DNA of 64,000 nt, from assembly GCA_965206015.1 (NCBI GenBank), contig CBDBIW010000015.1:248001-312000 (forward strand). The letters are read 5' to 3'. Below the pieces are notes generated by a model. It did not search any database. It was not told where the DNA came from and worked only from the letters and a program-made list of their open reading frames with translations. Shown here piece by piece: positions 8,838 to 18,291 of this stretch (position 1 is the stretch's first letter; each line of letters opens with the position of its first letter). Both the position numbers and the translations under genes were made by a program. Origin of the DNA: JAJCYL01 sp965206015. Lineage in GTDB: Bacteria > Bacteroidota > Bacteroidia > Cytophagales > Cyclobacteriaceae.

Positions 8838-9438
8838 TAAAGTCCAATAATTTTTCTCCTTCAATATATGCCTTCAAATTGTCTCCTGCTTTAACCGGTC
8901 CCACTCCTTTCGGAGTTCCCGTAAATATCAAATCTCCTTTTTTAAGCATGATAAATTGGGATATGTAGGACACAACAAAGGCAATTCTATAAATCATCAG
9001 TTTCGTATTGCCTGCTTGTACCTTTTCACCATTTAGTTCGAGGTGAAAGTTTATGTCCTGAATGTCCTTGAAATTTGTCAACGGCTTAAAGTTTGAGATA
9101 GGAGCAGAACCGTTGAAACCTTTCGCCAGAGTCCACGGTAACCCCTTTTCTTTCGCCTTTGTTTGGTAATCTCGTGCAGTAAAGTCAATTCCAATTCCAA
9201 CCTCCTCAAAGTATTTATGGGCGAATTGTTCTTCAATATTTTTCCCGTGCCTGGATATTTTGATGACAATTTCAACCTCATAGTGAACCTCATTAGAAAA
9301 TGATGGGTAAAAAAAGGGCTGATCTCTAGTAATCAGTGCCGTTTCAGGTTTAAAGAAGATCACTGGTTCATCAGGAACTTCATTACTTAGTTCCTTTATA
9401 TGGTCAGCGTAATTACGGCCAATTCCTATAATTTTCAT
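8827..9438 (-). CDS. Fumarylacetoacetate hydrolase family protein
   Basis: This 203-residue protein matches the short FAH family (YcgM/YisK/FAHD1-like) from its first residues, IGIGRNYADHIKEL, through the metal-binding VHYEVEIVIKI segment near residue 50 (the two Glu of the E-x-E metal site) to the C-terminal GDLIFTGTPKGVGPV motif. Members act as acylpyruvases, oxaloacetate decarboxylases or related C-C hydrolases with Mg2+ or Mn2+; the substrate cannot be read from the sequence. It is the first gene of the operon, with a promoter box just upstream, and it overlaps the M23 gene. Confidence 0.9.
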   Translation of the reverse strand: MKIIGIGRNYADHIKELSNEVPDEPVIFFKPETALITRDQPFFYPSFSNEVHYEVEIVIKISRHGKNIEEQFAHKYFEEVGIGIDFTARDYQTKAKEKGLPWTLAKGFNGSAPISNFKPLTNFKDIQDINFHLELNGEKVQAGNTKLMIYRIAFVVSYISQFIMLKKGDLIFTGTPKGVGPVKAGDNLKAYIEGEKLLDFNVR

Positions 9439-9463
9439 ATGCTCTTAAAAGCTAAGTCCATTA

Positions 9464-9471
9464 CAAAGATA
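9464..9471 (-). promoter_or_regulatory. Bacteroidota -7 element (TATCTTTG) for the FAH-M23-bcp operon
   Basis: Read on the minus strand, 9471-9464 is TATCTTTG, a match to TAnnTTTG. Nineteen bases further upstream is TTTA (9494-9491), one mismatch from the -33 TTTG. The start of transcription would fall about 20 bases before the ATG at 9438. Confidence 0.6.
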
Positions 9472-9670
9472 GTGTCATTAACTGCTTTGATAAATGCAGT
9501 ACGTGATGGTTGGTGACAATTGAGTTAATTTTATTAAAGAATTTATACCACCATCCGTTATTATACGTATCAATAACTGTCCAATAATTGTATTAATATT
9601 AAAATTTATGAATCCTATAACGGGGAATATCGTTATGAAGTCAAATAAATTGCAGGAACGTAACCTATTT

Positions 9671-10468
9671 ATGAAAAGATTCCTTCTAGTACTTGCCTGT
9701 CTTGCTATTATCTATGGATGTGCCAAAGTTCCTGTAACCGGCCGTAGACAACTCAGTATTGTCAAGAATTCCAAAATTATCCCTGCAAGCTTTGACCAGT
9801 ATGAGCAAGTCAAAAAAGAAAGCAAGCTGTCAGATGATACTGCACAAGTTGCGCTAGTGAAGAAAGTAGGCCATCGTATTCAAACGGCTGTTGAGAAATA
9901 CATGGAAGAAAATGGATGGGAAGATCATTTGGAGGGATATGATTGGGAATTTAACCTCATCGAATCGGAGCAAGTAAATGCTTGGGCAATGCCAGGTGGG
10001 AAAGTGGCATTCCATACCGGTATTTTACCCGTTTGTAAAGATGAAAAGGGCATTGCTGTAGTAATGGGTCACGAAGTCGCCCATGCCGTAGCCAATCATG
10101 GAAGAGAAAGAATTAGTCAGCAGACAGGTGCTCAAGTCGGTTTAACTGCAATTTCTGTGGCTTTAGGGGCAGGAGGGACTGGCGAAATATCACGTGAAGC
10201 CATCATGCAAGGTGCTGGAGCTGCTACTTCATTAGGAATATTAAAATTCTCGCGTAAACATGAATCTGAAGCAGATCATTTAGGTATAATTTTTATGGCC
10301 ATTGCCGGTTATGATCCAAAAGAAGCACCAATTTTTTGGGAAAGGATGGTGGCCAAGAGTGGTGGTGAATCTCCACCAGAGTTTGTATCAACGCACCCAT
10401 CTCATGACACACGAATTTCAGATTTGAATAAGTGGATGCCTGAAGCGATGAAGTACTATAAAAAATAA
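9671..10468 (+). CDS. M48 family metalloprotease lipoprotein
   Basis: The ORF is open from an ATG at 9608, but the ATG at 9671 gives a normal lipoprotein signal peptide (KRFLLVLACLAIIYGC, with the lipobox Cys at residue 16 of this start). The mature part begins with the PVTGRRQL motif typical of the LoiP/YcaL/BepA-like M48 lipoproteins. The catalytic HExxH is in VMGHEVAHAVANH, and the downstream third ligand lies in SEADHLG. About 265 residues, a single peptidase domain without TPR repeats. Such enzymes degrade misfolded outer-membrane proteins in the periplasm. The stop is two bases from that of convergent fabD. Confidence 0.92.
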   Translation: MKRFLLVLACLAIIYGCAKVPVTGRRQLSIVKNSKIIPASFDQYEQVKKESKLSDDTAQVALVKKVGHRIQTAVEKYMEENGWEDHLEGYDWEFNLIESEQVNAWAMPGGKVAFHTGILPVCKDEKGIAVVMGHEVAHAVANHGRERISQQTGAQVGLTAISVALGAGGTGEISREAIMQGAGAATSLGILKFSRKHESEADHLGIIFMAIAGYDPKEAPIFWERMVAKSGGESPPEFVSTHPSHDTRISDLNKWMPEAMKYYKK

Positions 10469-10470
10469 TA

Positions 10471-11343
10471 TTATAAGCTATTGGCCTCTATAGTGTTGTC
10501 AATCTTTTTGACTAACCCCTGAAGAACCTTACCCGGTCCACATTCTGCAAACTCAGTAGCCCCATCTGCGATCATGTTTTGAACGGTTTGTGTCCATCTG
10601 ACGGGAGCCGTTAGCTGACCTATCAAGTTTGTTTTAATCATATCGACATCTGTTGATGGCTTCGCATCTACGTTTTGATAGATAGGACAAATAGGATTAT
10701 TGAAATTCGTCAGATTTATCGCTTCGGCTAACTCTTCTCTTGCTGGTTCCATTAACGGAGAGTGAAAAGCTCCCCCAACCGGCAAAGACAAGGCCCTTCG
10801 AGCACCTGCTTCCTTCATTTTTTCACAGGCAATTTCAATTCCTTTATTTGTACCGGATATGACTAATTGGCCAGGACAATTGTAATTAGCCGCCACAACC
10901 ACCTCATTAATAGATTCACATATCTCTTCTACAACATTATCTTCAAGCACCAACACTGCAGCCATTGTTGAAGGATTTACTTCGCACGCCTTCTGCATAG
11001 CGATTGCTCGTTTGGATACTAAAATGAGGCCATCTTCAAAACTCAAAGCTTTATTGGCAACTAATGCTGAAAATTCGCCTAGAGAATGCCCTGCAACCAT
11101 ATCCGGATTAAATGAACTATCCATTAAGGCCATTACTACAGAATGGAGGAAAATGGCTGGTTGAGTTACTTTGGTTTGCTTTAAATCTTCCGCAGATCCT
11201 TCAAACATGATTTTGGTAATCTCGAATCCAAGGATGTCGTTTGCCTTGTGAAGTAATTGACTAGCTGCAGGGTTGCTCTCATAAAGGTCCTTCGCCATTC
11301 CTGGAAATTGGGCACCCTGACCAGGGAAGATATAAGCTTTCAT
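10471..11343 (-). CDS. fabD: Malonyl-CoA:ACP transacylase
   Basis: This 290-residue enzyme loads malonate on acyl carrier protein at the start of fatty acid synthesis. The N-terminal FPGQGAQFPGM motif, the nucleophile elbow VAGHSLGEFSAL with catalytic Ser near residue 89, the malonyl-carboxylate-binding Arg near residue 115 (SKRAIAM), the catalytic His in GGAFHSPLM, and the GPGKVLQGL C-terminal motif are all present. It is not adjacent to other fab genes here. The usual length is about 290-310 residues. Confidence 0.96.
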   Translation of the reverse strand: MKAYIFPGQGAQFPGMAKDLYESNPAASQLLHKANDILGFEITKIMFEGSAEDLKQTKVTQPAIFLHSVVMALMDSSFNPDMVAGHSLGEFSALVANKALSFEDGLILVSKRAIAMQKACEVNPSTMAAVLVLEDNVVEEICESINEVVVAANYNCPGQLVISGTNKGIEIACEKMKEAGARRALSLPVGGAFHSPLMEPAREELAEAINLTNFNNPICPIYQNVDAKPSTDVDMIKTNLIGQLTAPVRWTQTVQNMIADGATEFAECGPGKVLQGLVKKIDNTIEANSL

Positions 11344-11469
11344 AGGTTTCGTTTGATTTTCAGGTCAGATGGAATCCTGAAGAGACTTCTCGTCCGGGAT
11401 TTCATCGACTTTTCATTGAAAAATGGCAAAATCAACCCATTCAACAAAAAGGATTGATGAATTAGTCAA

Positions 11470-14289
11470 TTATCGCAGCATATGAATCCAGCCTGTAATT
11501 TGCTGATCGGCATTAGACTTGTCTAAAACATCAAATGTTACATCAGCTACATAGTAGTAAACCCCAGATGGTAATTCTGAACCACTGTTTGATTGGCCAG
11601 TCCAGCTGACCAAAACACTGCTTTCTGAGTCACTGGTAGAATCGAAATCAAAAACCTCATTCCCATTGCGATCAAATATTTTGAGCTTAACAGCTTCTAC
11701 AAAACGTGGACAAAGACTTCTTTCGAAGTTTTCTCTGTTGCTCTCAGTTGTCGTGAATGGCTGAAAGACATCATTTTGACCATCGTTATTTGGAGTAAAG
11801 ACATTTGGCAAACTGTAAAAAGGGCAATTGTCATTGCATATCATTTCCGATAGCTCACTTTCATTGCCTGAACGGTCAACAGATGATATTCTATAGCAGC
11901 CCTTGAGCGACGACAGCCCCTCGTGAATGAATTCAGTTCCAACTACGTTACTAACCAGTTGTTCAGGCAAAACACCATCTTCAGAAAAGTACACCTTATA
12001 GCTTCTAATATCATCACACTGTGAATCGTCGTCAACTTCCCATATTAGTCTATTACTGAAGTCGCTGAATTCACAGACTTGATTAGTAAGGAACTGTTCA
12101 CAACCAAATGCCTCATCTACCACAAAAGACACGGGCGTACAAGGAGGTATTATGTCATTAGGTTGAGCACAGGCAATCTGGGAGTTATTAATTAACGGAG
12201 CATTTATTGCTGGATTTCCATAAGAACCCTGTGTTGTCACAAAATAACAATAGGTTTTTTCATCGTCCAATATCATACCGTCGTGGCTTCCATCGTCTAT
12301 AAATAAAAACCCATCAAGATTAACATTAACAACGCCAATCTGCGTAAAATTCTCCGGATTGGAAGGACTGTTTCGATAAATAAAATGTGATGGAAATTCT
12401 TGCGTATTGTTTGACCACGGCACCTCTGCATCCCAAGCCAGTTCAATTGTCGAAATCAAAGGGCTAGGATCCAATCGGACTGTTGACGCAATTGCAGAAG
12501 TATCAACTACCTGGTTATTTACATCAATTAATATAATCTGGTAGTTATATGCATTGGATTGAGTGTTTAATGGGCTTTCTGCTGATCCGGAATCATTAAA
12601 GAACGTATTCACTGTCTGACCTAAATTCACATTGACTCCATCATTGACTAAGCCTTCAGACCTAATAACTTCATATTTATACGGTGGTGAAAATAGGGAT
12701 TGATCAATTTCAAAAGGTTCTAACCATTTCACACTCACTTCTCCTTCAACATCATCGGTTTCTATTACACTCACGTTCGTTATTACCGGCGCATCAGCAA
12801 ATATGATAGAGCAAGCTTCATTGGAAACAAAGCTTTCGCCACTGGTAGGAGGAGCAAATTCTGCTACCAAACGGTAACAATATTTAGCACCTGGTGCCAG
12901 GCCTTGTCCAAAATTATTATCAATGTAGCTGGTATTGTCAATGTCGATAATATCTATCAACTCATACCCCGCATTGGCCGGCATTCCTGTTAAGCAGGTA
13001 TCTAAAGGGATGTCAGCATCATCAACTCTCCTCCACACCTGCATATTTGTTCCATTGTCGCACTCATAACTATCCCAATCCAGTTGAATTGCATCACCAG
13101 GGAGAACTGCCGTTACCAATCCTTTTGGTGGCGGTGCTACAATTTGTATCTGCCATGTTTTGAAATCGACCAGGCTGGGGCCTTCATTCTGTGCCGGAAC
13201 GTCTGTGGCTTTTATCACCACATTATAAGGTCTTTGCTTGATATGGCTACAGTTTGTTTGCCATTCAAAAGTCATAAATGCAGGACTATTCATAGCAATA
13301 GCCGGATTGGGGCTAAAAAAAGCCGTCGATGACGAGACTTCAAATGGCCCTCCAAAAGCCTCCAATTCTATCTTATGACCATCCGGGTCTGTGGCTTCAA
13401 TGATTTCCTCAATTTTTGTCCCGGCGATTACGCACAAGTCCGGAGGTGGTATAATTTCCGGTGGCTCGTTGTCGCTGTCTTCAATAATGATCTGCATGTC
13501 GCGAACTACAAATCCCAGATTCCTCCACTCTCCCCGAACTAACCGCCATTCTTCTATAAGAAATGCAACATTGTATTCTCCTTCCTGACCGGGTGCGTCC
13601 CATACTAAATCACCAGTAATGGCATCAATACTAAATGTGGGAGGTCCATTTGAAAATGAATTTCCCTGTGAGAAGTTGTCATAAAATTTAGGGTCATTTG
13701 GATCGACATAGTCAATAACACTAAGATCTGATTCTTGCCTCGGGATAGCCAATCTGTAAGAAAGACTATCATCATTCGCATCAACTGCACCAGGGTTATG
13801 AATGAATCTTGCTCCAACAGCTCCTCTATCAATAGGTGGCACTGTCATAATCGGACTGTCATTGAGCCCATAAATTGGATCAATGATTATCTGCGTTTCA
13901 ACATAAAAAGGAGTGTCAATAGAACTGAACATATTAAGTATACCCTCATTCCTGTTTTGTTCTCTATAACCTATGGTTTGGATACCCGGTCCTTGAAAAG
14001 TGAATTCCACTGAAAAGGAGTTGAACTCTATTTCATCTCCCAATTCAATTGAAATTTTGTTCGGGAAATCCTGAATCTCCTGTCCACCAATAAACAGTAC
14101 TCCACCCCCAAACTCAATATCAGATCCCGAATCTTTATAACCTATAACAGTGATTTCATAGGTGAGACTAATTGTACTAATTCTTCTGACTCGAATTTCG
14201 CTAGCCCTTACATGGGTTGCGCTTAGTTCGTGTAATCCTAATAAGAACGCTAGGCCCGAGACACATAATAATTTTAATAGTTTACTCAC
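11470..14289 (-). CDS. Large secreted protein with T9SS type B sorting domain
   Basis: This 939-residue protein has an N-terminal signal peptide ending near LSATHVRA, then beta-sandwich modules: an Ig/cadherin-like N-terminal half (DPDGHKIELEA near residue 300), fibronectin type III-like repeats around residues 385-800 (for example VSVKWLEPFE, LIWEVDDD), and a C-terminal domain beginning LPNVFTPNNDGQNDVF near residue 833. That last segment, with KLKIFDRNGNEVF and LPSGVYYYVADV, is the gliding-motility-associated C-terminal domain that directs secretion by the type IX system and retention at the surface. It is probably an adhesin or matrix component. A TATTTTTG box on its strand at 14401-14394 is a possible promoter element. 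The ligand is unknown. Confidence 0.93.
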   Translation of the reverse strand: MSKLLKLLCVSGLAFLLGLHELSATHVRASEIRVRRISTISLTYEITVIGYKDSGSDIEFGGGVLFIGGQEIQDFPNKISIELGDEIEFNSFSVEFTFQGPGIQTIGYREQNRNEGILNMFSSIDTPFYVETQIIIDPIYGLNDSPIMTVPPIDRGAVGARFIHNPGAVDANDDSLSYRLAIPRQESDLSVIDYVDPNDPKFYDNFSQGNSFSNGPPTFSIDAITGDLVWDAPGQEGEYNVAFLIEEWRLVRGEWRNLGFVVRDMQIIIEDSDNEPPEIIPPPDLCVIAGTKIEEIIEATDPDGHKIELEAFGGPFEVSSSTAFFSPNPAIAMNSPAFMTFEWQTNCSHIKQRPYNVVIKATDVPAQNEGPSLVDFKTWQIQIVAPPPKGLVTAVLPGDAIQLDWDSYECDNGTNMQVWRRVDDADIPLDTCLTGMPANAGYELIDIIDIDNTSYIDNNFGQGLAPGAKYCYRLVAEFAPPTSGESFVSNEACSIIFADAPVITNVSVIETDDVEGEVSVKWLEPFEIDQSLFSPPYKYEVIRSEGLVNDGVNVNLGQTVNTFFNDSGSAESPLNTQSNAYNYQIILIDVNNQVVDTSAIASTVRLDPSPLISTIELAWDAEVPWSNNTQEFPSHFIYRNSPSNPENFTQIGVVNVNLDGFLFIDDGSHDGMILDDEKTYCYFVTTQGSYGNPAINAPLINNSQIACAQPNDIIPPCTPVSFVVDEAFGCEQFLTNQVCEFSDFSNRLIWEVDDDSQCDDIRSYKVYFSEDGVLPEQLVSNVVGTEFIHEGLSSLKGCYRISSVDRSGNESELSEMICNDNCPFYSLPNVFTPNNDGQNDVFQPFTTTESNRENFERSLCPRFVEAVKLKIFDRNGNEVFDFDSTSDSESSVLVSWTGQSNSGSELPSGVYYYVADVTFDVLDKSNADQQITGWIHMLR

Positions 14290-14543
14290 CCTTACCTAAA
14301 AATCTGAACAGTTCTCAATAATTTAAAATTCCTTATCAACCCTATAAAGTACGCAATTCCGGTTTTATTCGCTGAATAAGCGTCAAAAATACGACCTGTG
14401 ACCACTTCGTTAATACGATCTTTTGGTTCATATTTTAATGGATTCAAGTAACTTCTGGTGGGGTTGATGCCTAATTAAACAACAATTCCGCAGGTTCCCC
14501 TATGTTCACCTTATATCTTACAAAAGTAACGATAGAAATCCCT

Positions 14544-15194
14544 TTAAATTGAATATGAAAGCACATTTTCTGAAGGATTCAAACCAGCTTTAAGTTCCTC
14601 ATCACTAATGGGGAGTTCTGTGGTCATCCTGAGTGGAACTACACCAGCCCATATGTCAAGCGCGTAATCTTCCGGCTCATCTTTTGGTGGCCCAGTTCGG
14701 ATTTTTGAGGAAGCCTGGTCAATTTCAGTCGCGAGAACGGTTGTAGCTTTCAATTCTTTGGTATTTGGCCCTCTGACCTCGTCCCATCTGCCCTTCATTA
14801 TATTTTCAGAAACTACAAACAATGCATGCTCCTTTTCCTCTATAGCTACCTCTTTGGGTGTACCATACACCATAGCTGATCGATAATTCATTGAATGATG
14901 AAAAGCTGATCTTGCCAGCACCAGACCGTCCAGATGTGTCACAGTTATACAGACTGGAATCCCTTTTTTTAAATTGACCAACATCCTGCTTGTGGTCGCT
15001 CCGTGAAAGTAAAGACGGTTGTCCTCTCGTCCATATAGGGTAGGGATAACAAAAGGTTGCCTGTCAATAACAAGCCCTGCATGACAAATGAAGCTGGCAT
15101 CTAATATTTCATAAAGAGTATCCTCGTCATAAGAGCCTCGCTGCGGCACTCTTTTTACTTTATTTCTATCAGTTATTGGATATTCTTTACTCAT
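14544..15194 (-). CDS. Pyridoxamine 5'-phosphate oxidase family flavoprotein
   Basis: The frame is open from 15224, but the ATG at 15194 (MSKEYPIT) is the more likely start, giving 216 residues. The sequence has the split-beta-barrel FMN-binding pattern of the NimA/PNPOx-like group: VKRVPQRGSYDEDTLYEIL near the start, PFVIPTLYGREDNRLYFHGA near residue 55, and LVLARSAFHHSMNYRSAMVYG near residue 95. Members bind FMN or F420 or reduce nitroimidazoles; the true substrate is unknown here. It has no evident operon partner: 111 bases separate it from the LysE gene upstream. Confidence 0.85.
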   Translation of the reverse strand: MSKEYPITDRNKVKRVPQRGSYDEDTLYEILDASFICHAGLVIDRQPFVIPTLYGREDNRLYFHGATTSRMLVNLKKGIPVCITVTHLDGLVLARSAFHHSMNYRSAMVYGTPKEVAIEEKEHALFVVSENIMKGRWDEVRGPNTKELKATTVLATEIDQASSKIRTGPPKDEPEDYALDIWAGVVPLRMTTELPISDEELKAGLNPSENVLSYSI

Positions 15195-15305
15195 CTGAAT
15201 CGATTTTTTCACCAATAAAAGCAACTTAGGTACACTCTTCTACACCAATCTCTAAAACGCAAATGGGCCGATTATAACAGTCGTAACAGTTGAGAAGGTT
15301 TCCCC

Positions 15306-15911
15306 TCAAAAGCAAATGATAACAAGCCAGATACCGGAGGCAATAAGAAATACACCTAAGACTTTATTAAATTTTGATACAACCGAAGTAGTTACAACTG
15401 TTCTCAATCGATTTGCCAGATATGATTTAAGTATATCAGATGAATATACCATTACAATTATTCCTGAAAAGAAGGCGATTTTATCCGTCTGTGAATTACC
15501 ATAATCAACTTGTGCCAAACTAGCTACACCGATCCAGAATATAAAAACAAAGGGGTTCAAAAAGTTGATCAACCATCCCTTAACCAAATATTTCAATGTA
15601 TTTCCGTCCCAGCCAATGTTATCAAAAACCTTTGACTCAGTCTTTCTAAAAAAGAGAACTAGCCCATATCCAGACATAATTACTCCCCCACCCATCGCAA
15701 GAAAAAATCTGAATGCCTCACTATCCAGAAACTGTGACAATCCGAATGAGGCTAAAGCAACATAAAAAGTATCGCTCAGCATGACCCCTGTAGCTACCAC
15801 AACGGCCGTTCGAAAACCTCGCTGTAAACTGGTTTGAACAATTGTGAAAAATACCGGCCCCATGGCAAGCATTAATCCCGTCCCAAAAAGCAAACCTTTA
15901 GCAAATGCCAT
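15306..15911 (-). CDS. LysE family amino-acid exporter
   Basis: This 201-residue membrane protein has five to six hydrophobic segments and the N-terminal LysE/RhtB signature GLMLAMGPVFFTIVQTSLQRGF near residues 12-33, with the conserved Gly-Pro and the later NFLNPFVFIFWIGV motif near residue 115. LysE proteins export amino acids or related compounds by proton antiport. Its ATG follows the stop of the GH3 gene with no intervening base (TAA then ATG), so the pair is very probably translated in a coupled way. The exported compound is unknown; the GH3 partner suggests amino acids or their conjugates. Confidence 0.9.
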   Translation of the reverse strand: MAFAKGLLFGTGLMLAMGPVFFTIVQTSLQRGFRTAVVVATGVMLSDTFYVALASFGLSQFLDSEAFRFFLAMGGGVIMSGYGLVLFFRKTESKVFDNIGWDGNTLKYLVKGWLINFLNPFVFIFWIGVASLAQVDYGNSQTDKIAFFSGIIVMVYSSDILKSYLANRLRTVVTTSVVSKFNKVLGVFLIASGIWLVIICF

Positions 15912-17459
15912 TTAGCACAGACTATTGTCTTTTAGGAACTTCTTCCAGCTAATGAGGTTTTCACTCTTAAGAACTCTTGGAAACTTATTTTGTCCGCCAA
16001 TTTTCCCGTTTTGTTTCATGTAATCATAAAAAGTAGTTGGTGGAAGAGCTTTGACAGTGACCTCTTTCAGTGCGGAACTTCTTTCAACTTTATAATCATC
16101 GTTCAATTTCATCAAACAATTGTCAAGTTTATCACAAAATAAATCGCTGTTGACATTCCCGTCTGCGGCTATGTACCATTCATGTGACCATAGTGTACCA
16201 CATGCCCCTCCCGCTACAGTAAATTCTTTGATAGGCACATTCATCTCATTTGAAACCATCTCAATCGCCTTATTCATGTTTTCTACTGACAAGTGCTCTC
16301 CACAAAGGCTCAAAAAGTGTTTTGTTCGACCTGTAATGACAATTTCTGATTCATTCTTAGCTACAAACTTAATTGTATCACCAATGAGGTAACGCCATGC
16401 TCCTGCATTTGAGGAAAGAAGGAGAGCATATTCTTTATTTTCCTCAACCTCTTCAATTGAAAGGGTTTCCGGATTTTCTTTTAAGTTACCCTCTGCGTCA
16501 AAATTTGTATCATTAAACGGAATGAATTCGTAGAAAATGCCATTATTCAATACAATGCGCATTGATCTGACGTTCGCTCTTGCCTGGAAGGCAATGAACC
16601 CTTCTGAGGCCAAGTAAGTCTCTAAATAAATCATTGGCTTAGAGAACAATTTCTCAAAACTTTTTTTGTAAGGTTCAAACGAAACTCCTCCATTAACATA
16701 AATACACAAGCCTGGCCAGATGTCATGAATGCTCTTCAGGTTATTCTTTTCGATTATGCGCTCAAGCATCATCTGAATCCAACCAGGTATACCCACTATG
16801 ATGCCAATTTTCCATAGTGGAGCTTTTGCAGCTATCTCATCTATTTTCTTATTCCAATCAGTATTTTGGGCGATCTTCCTGCCTGGTTTATAAAAGTGCT
16901 GGAACCAGAAGGGCAGTTGACTTGCCGTAATGCCGGAAAGGTCTCCCTCAAAGTAGGTGCCTTTATGCATAAGATTGGTGCTCCCTCCCAATAATAAAAT
17001 CCCAGAGGTAAAAAGTGAATCATCAATATTATACTTGGATAAAGTCAATATCTGCCTGATGCTAGTCTTTTGGATCGATTTGATCATTTCCTGTGTGATA
17101 GGAATTTGCTTCGATGATGATTCTGACGTTCCTGAACTCAAGGCAAAGTATTTGATCTTACCTGGCCAACACACGTTACTTCTCCCGCCGAGGCATTTGT
17201 ACCACCATTCATTATGAATTTTGTTATAATCAAAAATGGGGATTTGCTCCTTAAACAGATTGTAATATTTCCGATCAGTTGTACGAAATGTTTTAAGAAT
17301 ATTATTGAAATTGTAATGTATCCCGAATTCAGTTCCCCGAGCATGGATTAAGAGCTTTTGCAGTTCTGCTTTTTGCAACTCACTGGCATTCGAGTACTCT
17401 TGCTCAAGCGTTTCCCTGATTTTAATTCCCTTTTTTAAAAGGGTGCCTATGATCGCCAT
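15912..17459 (-). CDS. GH3 family (auxin-responsive promoter type) acyl-adenylating enzyme
   Basis: This 515-residue protein matches bacterial GH3 proteins in length and in motifs: FALSSGTSESSSKQIP near residue 105 (the ATP/AMP phosphate-binding loop), YLASEGFIAFQ near residue 275, LLSSNAGAWRYLIGDTIKF near 350, and ITGRTKHFLSLCGEHLSVE near 375. In plants GH3 enzymes adenylate acyl acids such as jasmonate or auxin and conjugate them to amino acids; bacterial versions are largely uncharacterised. It is the first gene of a two-gene operon with a LysE exporter and is divergent from yggS. Confidence 0.93.
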   Translation of the reverse strand: MAIIGTLLKKGIKIRETLEQEYSNASELQKAELQKLLIHARGTEFGIHYNFNNILKTFRTTDRKYYNLFKEQIPIFDYNKIHNEWWYKCLGGRSNVCWPGKIKYFALSSGTSESSSKQIPITQEMIKSIQKTSIRQILTLSKYNIDDSLFTSGILLLGGSTNLMHKGTYFEGDLSGITASQLPFWFQHFYKPGRKIAQNTDWNKKIDEIAAKAPLWKIGIIVGIPGWIQMMLERIIEKNNLKSIHDIWPGLCIYVNGGVSFEPYKKSFEKLFSKPMIYLETYLASEGFIAFQARANVRSMRIVLNNGIFYEFIPFNDTNFDAEGNLKENPETLSIEEVEENKEYALLLSSNAGAWRYLIGDTIKFVAKNESEIVITGRTKHFLSLCGEHLSVENMNKAIEMVSNEMNVPIKEFTVAGGACGTLWSHEWYIAADGNVNSDLFCDKLDNCLMKLNDDYKVERSSALKEVTVKALPPTTFYDYMKQNGKIGGQNKFPRVLKSENLISWKKFLKDNSLC

Positions 17460-17568
17460 TTATACTGAAGCATCTTTATACAAACTCCAAAATTATCGAT
17501 AAATAGCCAAAATCAAATTGTGTTCATCTAATTTTGAATGGCCGGAGACAATCCATGATAAGAAGGGT

Positions 17569-18240
17569 ATGCAAAGAAGACTAAAAAAACTTTCAGAAGA
17601 ATTAAAATCATGTAACTGCACTTTAATAGCCGTCAGTAAAACTAAAACAGCGGAATTGGTATTGAAGGCCTATGACACTGGGCAAAGAGACTTCGGTGAG
17701 AACAAAGTACAAGACTTGGTAGCTAAGTATGAAGTATTACCAAAGGATATCAGATGGCACATGATTGGTCATTTGCAGCGCAACAAAGTGAAATTCATCG
17801 CCCCTTTTGTCCATCTGATTCATGGTGTTGATTCAGAAAAATTATTTCTGGAAATTGACCAGCAAGCGGCAAAAAGCGGCCGTACAATCTCCTGTCTAAT
17901 ACAAATTCATATTGCGGAGGAAGCGTCTAAATTTGGATTTGGCAGTAAGGAGGTTTTGGGATTTTTAAAATCTGGTAGACTAAAAGATTACCGGAATATT
18001 AAGATTCAAGGAATGATGGGAATGGCAACTTTCACAAATGATAGTGATCAACTTCGAAGAGAATTTCGTTCTCTAAAATCTCTCTTTGATGAAGTCAGAT
18101 TCAATTATTCTCAGCCAAATGCTGAAATGAGAACCTTGTCCATGGGCATGAGTGGCGACTATAAAATCGCTTTAGAAGAAGGTAGCAATATGGTCAGAAT
18201 CGGTACTGCCATTTTCGGTGAAAGAAACTACCCTCAATAA
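17569..18240 (+). CDS. yggS: YggS family PLP homeostasis protein
   Basis: The ATG at 17569 gives 223 residues, the usual length; the frame is also open to a TTG at 17518, and the extra 17 residues are not typical of the family. The PLP-lysine segment is LIAVSKTK near residue 20, followed by YDTGQRDFGENKVQDL, the HMIGHLQRNKVK motif, and the phosphate-binding SMGMSGDYKIAL near 190. YggS binds PLP without known catalysis and keeps vitamin B6 and amino-acid pools balanced. The gene ends one base before a perfect inverted repeat that serves as terminator. Confidence 0.93.
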   Translation: MQRRLKKLSEELKSCNCTLIAVSKTKTAELVLKAYDTGQRDFGENKVQDLVAKYEVLPKDIRWHMIGHLQRNKVKFIAPFVHLIHGVDSEKLFLEIDQQAAKSGRTISCLIQIHIAEEASKFGFGSKEVLGFLKSGRLKDYRNIKIQGMMGMATFTNDSDQLRREFRSLKSLFDEVRFNYSQPNAEMRTLSMGMSGDYKIALEEGSNMVRIGTAIFGERNYPQ

Positions 18241-18280
18241 ATGATAAAAAGGCATTCAATTTTGAATGCCTTTTTATCAT
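18241..18280. terminator. Bidirectional terminator: perfect 19-bp inverted repeat
   Basis: The 40 bases are a perfect inverted repeat (arms 18241-18259 and 18262-18280, loop TT). The GGCATTCAA core with A-rich and T-rich flanks gives a stem-loop with U-tract on either strand. It separates the convergent yggS and UPF0114 genes and is immediately adjacent to the yggS stop. Confidence 0.92.
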
Positions 18281-18291
18281 GCGTGGTCACT

